From: Nannocystineae bacterium
GTDB lineage: Bacteria; Myxococcota_A; Polyangia; Haliangiales; Haliangiaceae
DNA: 59,161 nt
NCBI GenBank assembly: GCA_007133195.1
Contig: SLNH01000048.1
Coordinates: forward strand, 1 to 59,161
Reading direction: 5' to 3'
Shown: positions 16,285 to 25,220 of the stretch, one piece after another
Numbering within the stretch: the stretch's first letter is position 1
Layout of the letters: every line of letters begins with the position of its first letter
Made by a program: the position numbers and the translations under genes
Notes under the pieces: generated by a model
Seen by the model: the letters and a program-made list of their open reading frames with translations, nothing else
Database searches by the model: none
What the model was told of the DNA's origin: nothing

Positions 16285-17880
16285 CTAGGGCGAGCCGCCC
16301 AGCTCGCCCGACGCGGCGTCGGCGGCGCGCTCTGCGCCGATCAGCGCGAGCCTGCGGTTTGGCGTTCGCTCGAGCGAAGCCTGAAACGCGGCGTGCGCCT
16401 CCTCGGCGCGGCCCTCGAGGAGGAGGAGCTCGCCGTAAAGCTCGCGCACGGGGAGCACCTCACCCGGCGTGATCGGATGCTTGTCCATCGATTCCTCGAG
16501 ATCGGCTGCTTCCTCCATGAGCGCCACCGCCTCGTCTGCGCGCCCGCGCTCGTAGAGCACCCAGGCCCCGACGGCGTCCGCGAGCGCCTCGGTCATATAC
16601 GCCCAGTAAAGATCGCCCTCGGCGCGAAGCGCCGCCACGCGCGCCTCGATGTTTTCCCGCTCGGCGTCGGCCTGCTCGAGATCACCCGTGCGGGCGGCGC
16701 CGAGACCGCGCGCGTAGTGAAACAGCGCTTCGGCCGCGGGAAACGCCTCCCAATCCAGCGCCTCGGGGATCCCGGGCTCTAGCCCCGCGGCCTCCTCCCA
16801 CAGGCGCTGCTCGAGCACGTAGCGCGCCTGAGGCGCGGCGAGGCCGTAGGCGGACGCGAAGTCGGGTTGCGCGGCATCGATGTCCCACACCGCCTCGAGC
16901 GTCTCGCGCGCGGCTTCGCTCTCCCCGAGTTGGAGGTAGGCGTACATCATGTAATCCAGCGCGTGCGGATAGTGGATCGAGACCCTGCCGTTCACCGGGT
17001 GATGGAGCGCCGCCTCGGCGGCGCGCTCGTTTAGCTCCGCGGTCTCCTCCCACTCGCCGAGCCGCACCAAAATATGGCTCGGCATGTGAAGCGCGTGCGT
17101 GGTCTCCGGCGCGAGCTCGTCGTAGGCCCGGGCTACCGCCTCCGCCCGGTGCGCGAGCTCGGGGCTGTCGTAGGCGTGGATCAGATAGTGGTAGAGCCCC
17201 GGGTGCTCGGGGTGATCCTCGAAATAGCGCTCGAGCAGGGCTCCGGCCCGCCGCTCGCGCGCGTAATCGTGCTCCTCTTCGGGCGAAAACTGTGTCATCG
17301 CATAAGCGACTTCCGACAGCGCATAAAGCGCGGCAGCGTCCACGTCCTCCGGGTAGCGCTCGTGGAGCTCTCGCTGCGCCGCCTTCCAAGCCTCGATCCG
17401 GCGCTCGTGATCGGTGGGCCGATCGGGGGCGGGCGGCTCGGGATCCGTGAAAAACGCCCGCGCGGCGGCGATGTAGCCGCGTTCCCGCGCGGTGGGCGCG
17501 CCGATGCGCTGCGCGGCGTCGATGGCGGCCTTGCCCCGCGCCATGTCCTCGTCTCGGGTCGGGTGCCAAAGCGGCTGAAAGCTCGCCATCGCGATGCCCC
17601 AGTGGGCCATCGCGCACTCGCTGTCCGCCTCGGCCGCGGCTTGAAACTGCGGCAAGGCGTGCTCGTACATCATGTGGTGAAGCTGGGCGAGTCCGGTTTC
17701 GAACGCCTCCCGCGCCTCATCGTCACAGGAGATCGGAAACTCCACCTCGCCGAGCTCAGCCTGCTGGTGCTCGTGCTCGGCCTCCGTGGCCAACTCGGCC
17801 CCCGTCCCGGCCCCGCCGCGCGCGCACGCCGAGAGCAAGAGCACGCTGAAAACGCCCACGCTCGCCCATCTGTACAACAT
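16285..17880 (-). CDS. TPR-repeat lipoprotein
   Basis: 531 residues from ATG 17880, behind GGAGA. A lipoprotein signal (MLYRWASVGVFSVLLLSAC, Cys19) is followed by helical TPR-like repeats over most of the length. The conserved CAMAHWGIAMASFQPLWHP and HALHMPSHILVRLGEW blocks identify a widespread bacterial TPR family of ~550 residues with unknown role. No catalytic motif is seen. It is probably attached to the outer membrane, facing the periplasm, as a scaffold. Confidence 0.85.
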   Translation of the reverse strand: MLYRWASVGVFSVLLLSACARGGAGTGAELATEAEHEHQQAELGEVEFPISCDDEAREAFETGLAQLHHMMYEHALPQFQAAAEADSECAMAHWGIAMASFQPLWHPTRDEDMARGKAAIDAAQRIGAPTARERGYIAAARAFFTDPEPPAPDRPTDHERRIEAWKAAQRELHERYPEDVDAAALYALSEVAYAMTQFSPEEEHDYARERRAGALLERYFEDHPEHPGLYHYLIHAYDSPELAHRAEAVARAYDELAPETTHALHMPSHILVRLGEWEETAELNERAAEAALHHPVNGRVSIHYPHALDYMMYAYLQLGESEAARETLEAVWDIDAAQPDFASAYGLAAPQARYVLEQRLWEEAAGLEPGIPEALDWEAFPAAEALFHYARGLGAARTGDLEQADAERENIEARVAALRAEGDLYWAYMTEALADAVGAWVLYERGRADEAVALMEEAADLEESMDKHPITPGEVLPVRELYGELLLLEGRAEEAHAAFQASLERTPNRRLALIGAERAADAASGELGGSP

Positions 17881-18034
17881 GGTGTGTCTCCTCGGCACCG
17901 AACTGGTCGTGCTCAGTTGATGCCGGAGCGGGGACACACGTCGCGGAAATCAGCCGATTTTCTGGCGCGGCGCGGGCACGATTTGGCCGAGGCGCTTACG
18001 GCGGAGCGCCGAGACTCGTTTGCCGGGCGGACGT

Positions 18035-18436
18035 TTAGCGAGCCGCTTCCATGGCGAGCGCCGCCAACATGAGCACCCGGCGCATGGGATCGCTCTCCAC
18101 GTTCGCCGCGAGGTATTCGAGCACGGCGGGCTGCTTGTCCTTGAGCGAGGCCTCGCGGTCGTCGGTCGCCACCCGGTCGAGCTCCTCGAAGCTTATCTCC
18201 GGGAGATCCTTTTCCTGGGCCCGCGCAAAGCACACGCCGACCACGGCGGCGTGAAAGATCGCGTGCACGACCCCCTCGGGCCCGCCGAGTTCGTCGGCGT
18301 GGGCGCTGATGTACTGCGCGACCGCAGATTGCTCCTGGACGAAGCCGCCCACGAGGACCGAGGTATAGTTCGGATCTGACATCTTTTCCGAGACGTCCTT
18401 GACCACGTCGGCGATGGTGGATTCGGCGACTTGCAC
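18035..18436 (-). CDS. conserved hypothetical protein, all-helical
   Basis: 133 residues, no signal peptide, predicted mostly helical (VVKDVSEKM, EGVVHAIFHAAVVGVCFARAQ, EELDRVATDD, AVLEYLAANVES). It looks coding by its even composition and acidic/hydrophobic periodicity. I recognise no family. It ends 154 bp downstream of the TPR lipoprotein start on the same strand, so it is upstream in any shared transcript. Confidence 0.7.
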   Translation of the reverse strand: MQVAESTIADVVKDVSEKMSDPNYTSVLVGGFVQEQSAVAQYISAHADELGGPEGVVHAIFHAAVVGVCFARAQEKDLPEISFEELDRVATDDREASLKDKQPAVLEYLAANVESDPMRRVLMLAALAMEAAR

Positions 18437-18514
18437 GGCGGTTGCCTCCTGGCTCCTTGGCTTCGCCCTCTCCTGCTAGCCTATGCGAGGGTCTAAAACC
18501 AGGCTACCCGCTCC

Positions 18515-20098
18515 GTGCCCAAGAGCTCTACCCCCAGACGGATGGCCGCCTCGATCGCGGCCTCGCTCGCGCTTCACGCCCTCGCCGTCGCGCTCGCGTC
18601 GCTGCTTTCGCTCCCGAACGGCGAACGCGCGGCCTCCGAGGCGATGCCCGACGAGGACGACGACGGCGGGCGCGAGGAGCTCGTGCACGTGGACATCGAT
18701 ATCGAGGAGCCGCCCGAGGCCCCCGAGGCGCACGCCCCGGAGGCTCCCGAGGACCCGGCGACGGTCGAGCCATCTCCGCCTGACGAGCCCAGCGCGGAGC
18801 TGGTCGCCGAACCACCGCCGCCCGACGCGGGGGCATATGAAGCGCGCTCAGACGCGGCGCTCGCCGATCCGCCGCCCGATGCCGGTGTCGCTATCGATGC
18901 CTCCGACGCCGGGGCGCCTGGCGAGGACGCGCAGCCGCCCGACGCCGGCGCGCCACGTCGCGATGCGGGCCCAACGGACCCGGTCTACGCCGCGGAGACG
19001 AAGGACGCGGGCCCGGCCGCCGACGACGCGACGCCGCCCGCGGACGCCGGGGCCGCAGAGCTTGCCGCCGCGAGCGCCGCGGTCGCCGCCGCCGAGGGTG
19101 ACGGTGACGGTGAACCGCCGCCTCCGGGCGCGGCGGCCGACCTCGCCCGCTACGCCCCAGAAGACGATGTGCTCACGCTCCTCCTCCGGCTCGACCGCCT
19201 GCGCGGCACGCCCTGGGAGGACCGCGTGCGCGCCATCCTCGAGCCCATGCCCGACTATCGGGCGATCATCGGCGGGCGCGACATCGCCCTCACTGACCAC
19301 CTAGACCTCCTCCTCATCTCGTCGCACCGGCCCGAGTCGGTCACGGCGACCACCCTCGCCGCCAAAAGCCGCGACCCGGCGGAGGCGCTGCGTGAGCTGC
19401 TGAACCACGAGGGCGCCCCGGTGTCGTGGCGCGAGCGGCCGGGCGGCACCTTGGGGGAGCGGCGCGCGGGGGCGAATCACCATCCGGCCGACCCGCGCGT
19501 CTACGTGCTGCCGAGCGAGCTCGAAAATTGGCTGGTTCTCGCCCACCCAGACGATGTGGACACGCTCGTCACCCCTTCGGGCGACGATCCCGAGCTCCCC
19601 GGATGGCTCGCCGCGAGCCCCGAGCTCGCCGCCGAGGCCGGTGCGGGGAGCGAGCCCGAAGACGGCCCCATGGCGGTGGTGTCCGCGAGCGGGTTTTCGC
19701 GAACGCTGCGCGTCCCCGGCGTGGGCGGGATCCCCGCGCCGCACCACCTCGCCGCGGCCATCGAGATCGATCCGCAGGGATTTCGGCTGCGCGGCACGCT
19801 CACGTTCGAGGACGAAGAACGGGCCCGCGAGTTCGAAGAGATCGCCACCCGCGAGCTAGATGACTTTCTGGCCGCGCCCTACGGACGGGCCATCCTGCGC
19901 CAGATGAACGCCTACAACGCCGCGCGCGGCCTGTCCCTGAGCCGCGTGGGTAGGCGAATCGGCTACGCCACGTCGGTGAGCGTCGCAGACGGCAGGGCCG
20001 CGCTCGACTTCGCGGCCGCGTGGACGGCCCGCTACTTCCGCGTTCCGAACGATGCTCCCGATGACGGCGACGGGAATCCCGGCAGCGGGCGCCCATAA
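18515..20098 (+). CDS. hypothetical protein with TonB-like N-terminus and acidic linker
   Basis: 527 residues from GTG 18515. An N-terminal transmembrane helix (RMAASIAASLALHALAVALASLLSL, TonB/TolA-like) is followed by ~175 residues of Pro/Asp/Ala/Glu-rich linker with repeated PPDAG motifs, and a globular C-terminal domain (~210-510) that starts with DDVLTLLLRLDRLRGTPWEDRV. The layout resembles myxobacterial gliding/secretion-type proteins with a TonB-like anchor, but the C-terminal domain matches nothing I know. It is likely inner-membrane-anchored with a periplasmic domain. Confidence 0.75.
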   Translation: MPKSSTPRRMAASIAASLALHALAVALASLLSLPNGERAASEAMPDEDDDGGREELVHVDIDIEEPPEAPEAHAPEAPEDPATVEPSPPDEPSAELVAEPPPPDAGAYEARSDAALADPPPDAGVAIDASDAGAPGEDAQPPDAGAPRRDAGPTDPVYAAETKDAGPAADDATPPADAGAAELAAASAAVAAAEGDGDGEPPPPGAAADLARYAPEDDVLTLLLRLDRLRGTPWEDRVRAILEPMPDYRAIIGGRDIALTDHLDLLLISSHRPESVTATTLAAKSRDPAEALRELLNHEGAPVSWRERPGGTLGERRAGANHHPADPRVYVLPSELENWLVLAHPDDVDTLVTPSGDDPELPGWLAASPELAAEAGAGSEPEDGPMAVVSASGFSRTLRVPGVGGIPAPHHLAAAIEIDPQGFRLRGTLTFEDEERAREFEEIATRELDDFLAAPYGRAILRQMNAYNAARGLSLSRVGRRIGYATSVSVADGRAALDFAAAWTARYFRVPNDAPDDGDGNPGSGRP

Positions 20099-20210
20099 CC
20101 TGCCTCGGGCACGAAGCGCGCTCCATCGCGCCCCATCCACACCAAGGCCACGCCAGCGGCCGGCGGACCTCGCGCGAGCTCTTGGACGCTAAAGGGATGG
20201 ACGACCCGCC

Positions 20211-20798
20211 CTAGGCCTCGGGGCGCTGCTCGCCGGCGCCAGCCTGCGCCGGCCCTTGCACGCGCAGATCGATATCCACGCCGGACAGCAGGGTGTTGTA
20301 GGTCGGAGAGAACTCCGCGAGGCTCTTCAGTGTTTCGCTATCCGCGTCGGACTTGGCTTGGAAGGTCACGCGGATGTTCTGAAAGCCCTTGGGGACGTCG
20401 TTTTCGAGGCCGAAGAATCCGCGAAGGTCGATATCGCCCTCGATGTCGCACTCGAGCTCCTCGATCTCGATACCCCGGACGGCTGCGTGCGCCACCATGC
20501 TGGTGGTGACGCACGTGGCGAGCGAGTTCAGCAAGTGCTCAACGGGATTTGGCGCCTCGTCTCGCCCAGCGAGCATTGGCGGTTCGTCAGCATCGAGCTG
20601 AAACGGTGTTTGATGCGAATTTTCCTGCTTGCCGGCGTAAAAGCTTTCGATGGTCGTCCGGCTGTGGTCGCCGTCGATCCATTGGTTGTGGACGCGGAAC
20701 TGACATCGGGCGAAGTCAGGATCTTGCTGCATCGCTTTCACGGTTTCCTGGACCACGCTGAGATCGATTCCGTTCGTGCTCATGTGTACAGTCGCCAT
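20211..20798 (-). CDS. OsmC/Ohr-family protein
   Basis: 195 residues from ATG 20798, chosen for AAAGGAG 6 nt upstream; the longer frame is not protein-like. Family pattern: GRDEAPNPVEHLLNSLATCVTTSMVAHAAVRG (one Cys in the central helix), then EIEELECDIEGDIDLRGFFG and a C-terminal SPTYNTL. OsmC proteins reduce organic hydroperoxides with a Cys pair; here the second Cys lies in ELECDIEGD, so peroxidase activity is possible but the usual spacing is not assured. It is divergent from the SCP2-like/hydrolase pair. Confidence 0.88.
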   Translation of the reverse strand: MATVHMSTNGIDLSVVQETVKAMQQDPDFARCQFRVHNQWIDGDHSRTTIESFYAGKQENSHQTPFQLDADEPPMLAGRDEAPNPVEHLLNSLATCVTTSMVAHAAVRGIEIEELECDIEGDIDLRGFFGLENDVPKGFQNIRVTFQAKSDADSETLKSLAEFSPTYNTLLSGVDIDLRVQGPAQAGAGEQRPEA

Positions 20799-20996
20799 TG
20801 CCTTCTCCTTTGGCTGAACTGCCGAAAACGAAGTTGCAGCCCACGTGCCAGCCGCGGGCGCCTTCGTACGAGGTGGCCGCCACCGACAGGCCGCAGCTTG
20901 CGCGGTTGGCGCGCGCGGTGCATCGCCCATGGTGACCGTTTCGGACGCGGAAGCGCGCCGAACGCGGCGGACACGTCAAACGCGGAAACGCGACGA

Positions 20997-21017
20997 CGCG
21001 TTGAACGCGTCAACGCG
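20997..21017. promoter_or_regulatory. palindromic operator upstream of the SCP2-like gene
   Basis: CGCGTTGA-ACGCG-TCAACGCG: perfect 8-bp arms around a 5-bp spacer, ending 15 bp before the ATG at 21033. The ~70 bp before it repeats ACGCG-containing units (20945-20995), which may be extra half-sites. It lies in the divergent region between osmC-like and SCP2-like genes. Confidence 0.5.
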
Positions 21018-21032
21018 CAGAGAGGAGGGGCC

Positions 21033-21428
21033 ATGTCATCTCAAAATCCAGACCAGTGGGCCGAGGCATTTCGCCGCGCGGTTGATTCGGACACGGAGCT
21101 CCGCGCTCACGGCCGCGAATACACCTGTTCATACCTGCTCGACATGGACGAGCATCAGGTCGCGGTCGATATCTACAAGGGCAAAGTCGACGAGGTCGCC
21201 TTCGATCCCGGACCGCTCGATCGCCGTTACCAGTTCGCCGTGCGCGCCAGCGCGGAGACCTGGAGGCAATTTTCCGAGCCGACCCCCGCGCCGATGTATC
21301 ACGGGATCTGGGCCGCGACGTTTCGGCGCGACATGCGCCTCGAGGGCGATGTCTTGGTCATGATGCAGAACCTGCGCTGCTTCACCCGCAACCTCGAGCT
21401 CCTGCGGCACGTGGGCGTGCCGGTTTGA
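21033..21428 (+). CDS. SCP2 sterol-carrier-like domain protein
   Basis: 131 residues from ATG 21033, behind AGAGGAGG. A free-standing SCP2-type alpha/beta fold is suggested by the HGREYTCSYLLDMDEHQVAVDIYKG beta strands, the VRASAETWRQFSEPTPAP segment and the helical end. SCP2 domains bind lipids or acyl-CoA. The stop codon is followed after 29 bp by the alpha/beta hydrolase gene, so the two probably form one operon acting on a hydrophobic ester. Confidence 0.78.
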   Translation: MSSQNPDQWAEAFRRAVDSDTELRAHGREYTCSYLLDMDEHQVAVDIYKGKVDEVAFDPGPLDRRYQFAVRASAETWRQFSEPTPAPMYHGIWAATFRRDMRLEGDVLVMMQNLRCFTRNLELLRHVGVPV

Positions 21429-21457
21429 GCCCGCCGCACGGAAGGAGAACGACGATC

Positions 21458-22378
21458 ATGGCACATGTTTCACCGGTCACCGGACACTACGTCACCTTCG
21501 AGATAGACGGTGACGAGTACAAAGTGTTTTATCTCGAAAACGGCTCAGGGCGGCCGCTCGTCTGCCAGCACACCGCGGGCTGCCACAACCACCAGTGGCG
21601 GTATCTCCTGGAGGACCGAGAGATCACCGACCAATACCGCGTCATCGCCTACGATCTCGTCAGGCACGGCAAGACGGATCCTCCGAGCACCCGGGAATGG
21701 TGGAAGGAGGAGTATCTGCTCACGGCCGATTTCTACACGCGGTTTATCGTGTCGTTTTGCGACGCGCTCGAGCTGCAGGACCCAATCTTCATGGGATGCT
21801 CGTTCGGCGGCAACGAGGCGCTCCAGCTCGCCTACAAGCACCCCGACCGTTTCGCCGGCATCGTGTCGCTCGAGGGGGCCGACTACTCTCCCGGGTTCTT
21901 CCTCGACTGGTGGCAACACACCCACGCGAACGCCGCGCAAGTGTGTGCGAGCGGCGTCTGGGACCTCATGGCCCCGCAGTCGCCAGACCGCGATCGCTGG
22001 GCCACCTGGTTTTATTACAGTCAAGGCGCCGAGGCGTTCCGGGGTGACCTCTACTTTTACTCCGTGGATCACGACCTCCGCGGCTCGCTCGCGGACATCG
22101 ATGGCGAGCGCTGCCCGCTCGTTTTGCTCACGGGCGAGTACGACTACCTCACCACGCCCGAGGACAGCCGGCGGACGGCTTCGCAGATCAGGGGCGCCGA
22201 GTTCGTGGAGATGGAGGGCATCGGCCACTTCCCGATGAGTGAAAACTACCCGGTGTTTCGGAACTACGTCATCCCCGCGCTCGAGCGGCTCGAGGAGCGC
22301 ATCGCCGACAGCGCCGCCCGCGCCGCGTCCCACCCGGGCCCCGGGCCCGAAGCGCCCACGTCGGGTCCCACGGCGTAG
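21458..22378 (+). CDS. alpha/beta hydrolase paired with the SCP2-like gene
   Basis: 306 residues from ATG 21458, behind GGAAGGAG. Seen: lid-less fold with LVCQHTAGCHNHQW, AYDLVRHGKTDPP, nucleophile elbow GCSFGG (Ser115), acid region LLTGEYDYLTTPED and catalytic His in EGIGHFPMSENYP. The hydrophobic/aromatic lid (WWKEEYLLTADFY, FFLDWWQHTH) suggests a bulky substrate. With the upstream SCP2-like protein it would hydrolyse a carried lipid or ring-cleavage product; that is inference. Confidence 0.88.
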   Translation: MAHVSPVTGHYVTFEIDGDEYKVFYLENGSGRPLVCQHTAGCHNHQWRYLLEDREITDQYRVIAYDLVRHGKTDPPSTREWWKEEYLLTADFYTRFIVSFCDALELQDPIFMGCSFGGNEALQLAYKHPDRFAGIVSLEGADYSPGFFLDWWQHTHANAAQVCASGVWDLMAPQSPDRDRWATWFYYSQGAEAFRGDLYFYSVDHDLRGSLADIDGERCPLVLLTGEYDYLTTPEDSRRTASQIRGAEFVEMEGIGHFPMSENYPVFRNYVIPALERLEERIADSAARAASHPGPGPEAPTSGPTA

Positions 22379-22498
22379 CGAACCCCGCGCCCGCGCGACG
22401 CCGGCTGTCATGTCATGGCGGGGCTCGCCATCCGCGCCATGAACGCGGCCGCGCGTGGCGTCGCGGCGCTTTGCGCCCGCCGCTCTACGCTTCCGCCG

Positions 22499-24109
22499 CT
22501 ATAGACGGGCCGCCGGCGGGATTGCGGCGCCGGGCAAAAACGCCGGCCGCCCATCGGCCGACGCCAGCGCGGCCGTGATCACAAACGCGAGCTGCGCGTC
22601 TAAGACCATGCCGCGAAAATCCCACTCCGCGGTGAGCCGGTCGGTCGGCCGGTGGTAGTGATCCCGAATCCACGCCGACACGGTCTCTTCGCCCCAGCCG
22701 GGCGGCCGGCCGATGAAGTCAGTCCCCGACTCGAACCAGATCGACGGAATTCCAGCCCTCGCGAAGCTCCACTGGTCCGAGCGGTAGTACCAGCCGGTTT
22801 CGGGCTCGGGGTCCGGCGCGACCTCGCGGCCCTGCCGCCGCGCCGCGATCGTTACGAGCTCTTCGATCGTGGTCTTGCCCGCTCCGCGGATCACCACGTC
22901 GCGCGTCGGTCCCCAAATGTTGCCCATCTCGAAATTGACGTTGGCGACGAGCTCATCGCGCGGCACGGTCGGGTGCCGCGCGAAGTGCGCCGAGCCCAAA
23001 AGCCCCTGCTCCTCGGCGCCGACCAGCGCGACCACGACGCTCCGGCGCGGCCGCTCGGGCAACGCGGCGATCGCGCGGGCCACCGCGAGCGCCTGCGCCA
23101 CGCCCGCGCCGTTATCGCGCGCGCCGGCGTAGATCTCGCCGTGCTCGCCCCGTCCGAGGTGATCGTGATGCGCCGAGAGCACGATCGCCTCATCGCCGAT
23201 CTCGGGATCGCGCCCCGGCAGGCGCCCGACGACATTCGCGGTGTGGGCTCGCGAGAGCTCGTTTTCGAGCGCGATCGACGTGGTGAGCCCGAGCGGCACC
23301 GGGCGAAACTCGTCGCTTCGCGCCGCGGCGACGAGCTCGTCTAGGTCGTGCCCGGCGAGCCGGCACAGCGCCCGCGCCGCGTCCTCGGTCACCCAGCTGC
23401 GAAGCTGTGCGCGCGGCTCGTCGCCCGCCGGCAGCTCGAAGCGCGGACCGCTAAACGAGCGCTGCACGACCTGCCACGGATACCCGGCGGACGCGGTCGT
23501 GTGAATCAAAATCGCCCCTGCAGCCCCCTCGCGCGCCGCGCTCTCGAACTTGTACGTCCACCGGCCGTAAAACTGGCGGGCCTTGCCGCCGAACCGGCCG
23601 GGATCCCAATCGGGATCGCCGTTCAGCATGACGAGGACCTTGCCGCGCACATCGGCGCCCTCGAAGTCGTTCCAACCCTCCTCGGGCGCGCGGATGCCGT
23701 AGCCGACGAACACGAGCTCCGCGTCCTCGACGATCGCCGTGGGCGCTTGAACCCCGCTCGCCGCGATGAACTCATCAAAATGGCCTAGCCGGCGCTCGTC
23801 ACCGCCAGGCGACCGAAACGCCCATGACCGCGGCGGAGACGCGCGCACGCCGACCATCGAAAATGGCTGCTCGTAGCCCACCTCCCCAGCCGGTTCGAAC
23901 CCCATATCGGCAAGGGCGCGCGCCAGATAGCTCCGCGCCGCGGCGTCGCCCGGGGTACCGGGACGGCGTCCCTCGTAGCCATCGGATTCGAGCTCGGCGA
24001 CCACGTCGTACAGCGCACGCTCGTCGATCCGAGCGGTCGCATCGTCTAGGCCAGCGGGTAAGCCGAGATCGGCGGCCTCGGTATCGCCCGTGTCGCGTTC
24101 AAAAGCCAT
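22499..24109 (-). CDS. M28-family zinc aminopeptidase with inserted PA domain
   Basis: 536 residues from ATG 24109. The di-zinc catalytic residues are present in order: AHHDHLG (His ligand), GARDNGAG (bridging Asp), GAEEQG (catalytic Glu and Glu ligand), NFEMGN (acidic ligand), and DHYHRPTD (His ligand). The middle (~130-270) matches a PA insert, with VFVGYGI, GKVLVMLNGDPDW and GAAGAILIHTT. No classical N-terminal signal is visible, so it could be cytoplasmic. Most M28 enzymes of this size with PA inserts are exported aminopeptidases, so a missed upstream start is possible. It is convergent with the hydrolase gene. Confidence 0.9.
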   Translation of the reverse strand: MAFERDTGDTEAADLGLPAGLDDATARIDERALYDVVAELESDGYEGRRPGTPGDAAARSYLARALADMGFEPAGEVGYEQPFSMVGVRASPPRSWAFRSPGGDERRLGHFDEFIAASGVQAPTAIVEDAELVFVGYGIRAPEEGWNDFEGADVRGKVLVMLNGDPDWDPGRFGGKARQFYGRWTYKFESAAREGAAGAILIHTTASAGYPWQVVQRSFSGPRFELPAGDEPRAQLRSWVTEDAARALCRLAGHDLDELVAAARSDEFRPVPLGLTTSIALENELSRAHTANVVGRLPGRDPEIGDEAIVLSAHHDHLGRGEHGEIYAGARDNGAGVAQALAVARAIAALPERPRRSVVVALVGAEEQGLLGSAHFARHPTVPRDELVANVNFEMGNIWGPTRDVVIRGAGKTTIEELVTIAARRQGREVAPDPEPETGWYYRSDQWSFARAGIPSIWFESGTDFIGRPPGWGEETVSAWIRDHYHRPTDRLTAEWDFRGMVLDAQLAFVITAALASADGRPAFLPGAAIPPAARL

Positions 24110-24277
24110 GGCCGGGAACCTACCGCACGGGCGCACGCCGCGGGGGCCGCGAACGGCACTGGAGCGTTGACTCCATCCGCCGGCCTACACATCATACGAC
24201 AAGGGATGGCGAAGGCTGTGAACACGGATGTGCCTTCCACGGCGCCGCGTACAGCCCATCCCCGTGTCACACCCTGC

Positions 24278-25123
24278 ATGCGTGCGGACGACATTCAGCC
24301 TCCGCGCGCGCAATCCCGTCGGTCTCGTCATAGCCGAGCCGCCGCGGCGGCCGTTTTCGCTGCGATCGGGGTGCTATGCGCGGCGCCCGAGGCGGCCTTC
24401 GCCGATGAGCTGGCTCCCGGCGTCGAGTACTCGCAGCTGCGGACCGACGCGCCGCAGGACATCTACGTCGCCGAAATCGACATCACGCGAGACGACATCG
24501 CGATCCGCGCCACCGAGCCCGGCGACGCCGGGATGACGACGAGCCGCTTCGCCTCCGAATACGACTGCGAGATCGCGGTAAATGGGGACTTTTACGATAC
24601 GAGCCTGCGGCCCATCGGGCTCGCGGTGGGCGGGGGAAGGTCGTGGCCGGGTACCACGGATTCGCCCCGTCACGGCGTCGTCGTCACGACACCTGAAGGG
24701 CGCGTAGACATCCGCCACCCCACCGATGTCACCCGACCGGCGCCCGGTGAGATCCGAGACGCCGTCGGCGGAACACCGCTTCTCGTTTGGGACGGGGAGC
24801 CTATTCGGCGCGCGGACTGCGGCGCGTTTTGCGCAAGGCACCCGCGCACCGCCGTGGGCGTGAGCGAAGACGGCGATCGTTTGCTGCTCGTGGTGGTAGA
24901 CGGCCGCTCGGAGGCCTCGAAAGGGGCCACGCTCATCGAGCTCGCGGCGATCATGGCCCGGCTCGGCGCGCACCGGGCGCTAGGCCTCGACGGCGGCGGA
25001 TCGAGCACGATGTACGTAAAGTCCCAGGGCGGGGTGGTAAACCGCCCGTCCGGCGGCTTCGAACGCCCGGCCGCCAACCACCTGGGCGTGTGCAGAGGCG
25101 AGCGCGGTCACGCCGATGGTTAG
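24278..25123 (+). CDS. phosphodiester glycosidase (NAGPA/DUF2233) domain protein, secreted
   Basis: About 281 residues from ATG 24278; the frame is open upstream to 24167 and ATG 24206 is an alternative. A signal peptide (RRSRHSR then AAAAAVFAAIGVLCAAPEAAFA) ends before DEL. The domain has the NAGPA-family blocks VNGDFYDTS, VGGTPLLVWDG, RTAVGVSEDGDRLLLVVVDGR, LGLDGGGSSTMYVK and VNRPSGGFERPAANHLGV. Family members cleave GlcNAc-1-phosphodiesters or related surface glycans. It acts in the periplasm or outside. It is divergent from M28. Confidence 0.88.
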   Translation: MRADDIQPPRAQSRRSRHSRAAAAAVFAAIGVLCAAPEAAFADELAPGVEYSQLRTDAPQDIYVAEIDITRDDIAIRATEPGDAGMTTSRFASEYDCEIAVNGDFYDTSLRPIGLAVGGGRSWPGTTDSPRHGVVVTTPEGRVDIRHPTDVTRPAPGEIRDAVGGTPLLVWDGEPIRRADCGAFCARHPRTAVGVSEDGDRLLLVVVDGRSEASKGATLIELAAIMARLGAHRALGLDGGGSSTMYVKSQGGVVNRPSGGFERPAANHLGVCRGERGHADG

Positions 25124-25220
25124 CGCCGGTGCGGCGGCCTACAGGAGGGGCGCTTGGCGCGAGGACCAACGCCGGACAGGCGACCGCCCCGCGCGCGCTG
25201 CGTGGTAAAGTGCGCCTCTC

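Noticed and set aside
22465-22477. GGCGC-TTT-GCGCC hairpin between the convergent hydrolase and M28 genes
   Set aside because: A 5-bp stem in GC-rich sequence is expected by chance; too weak to call.
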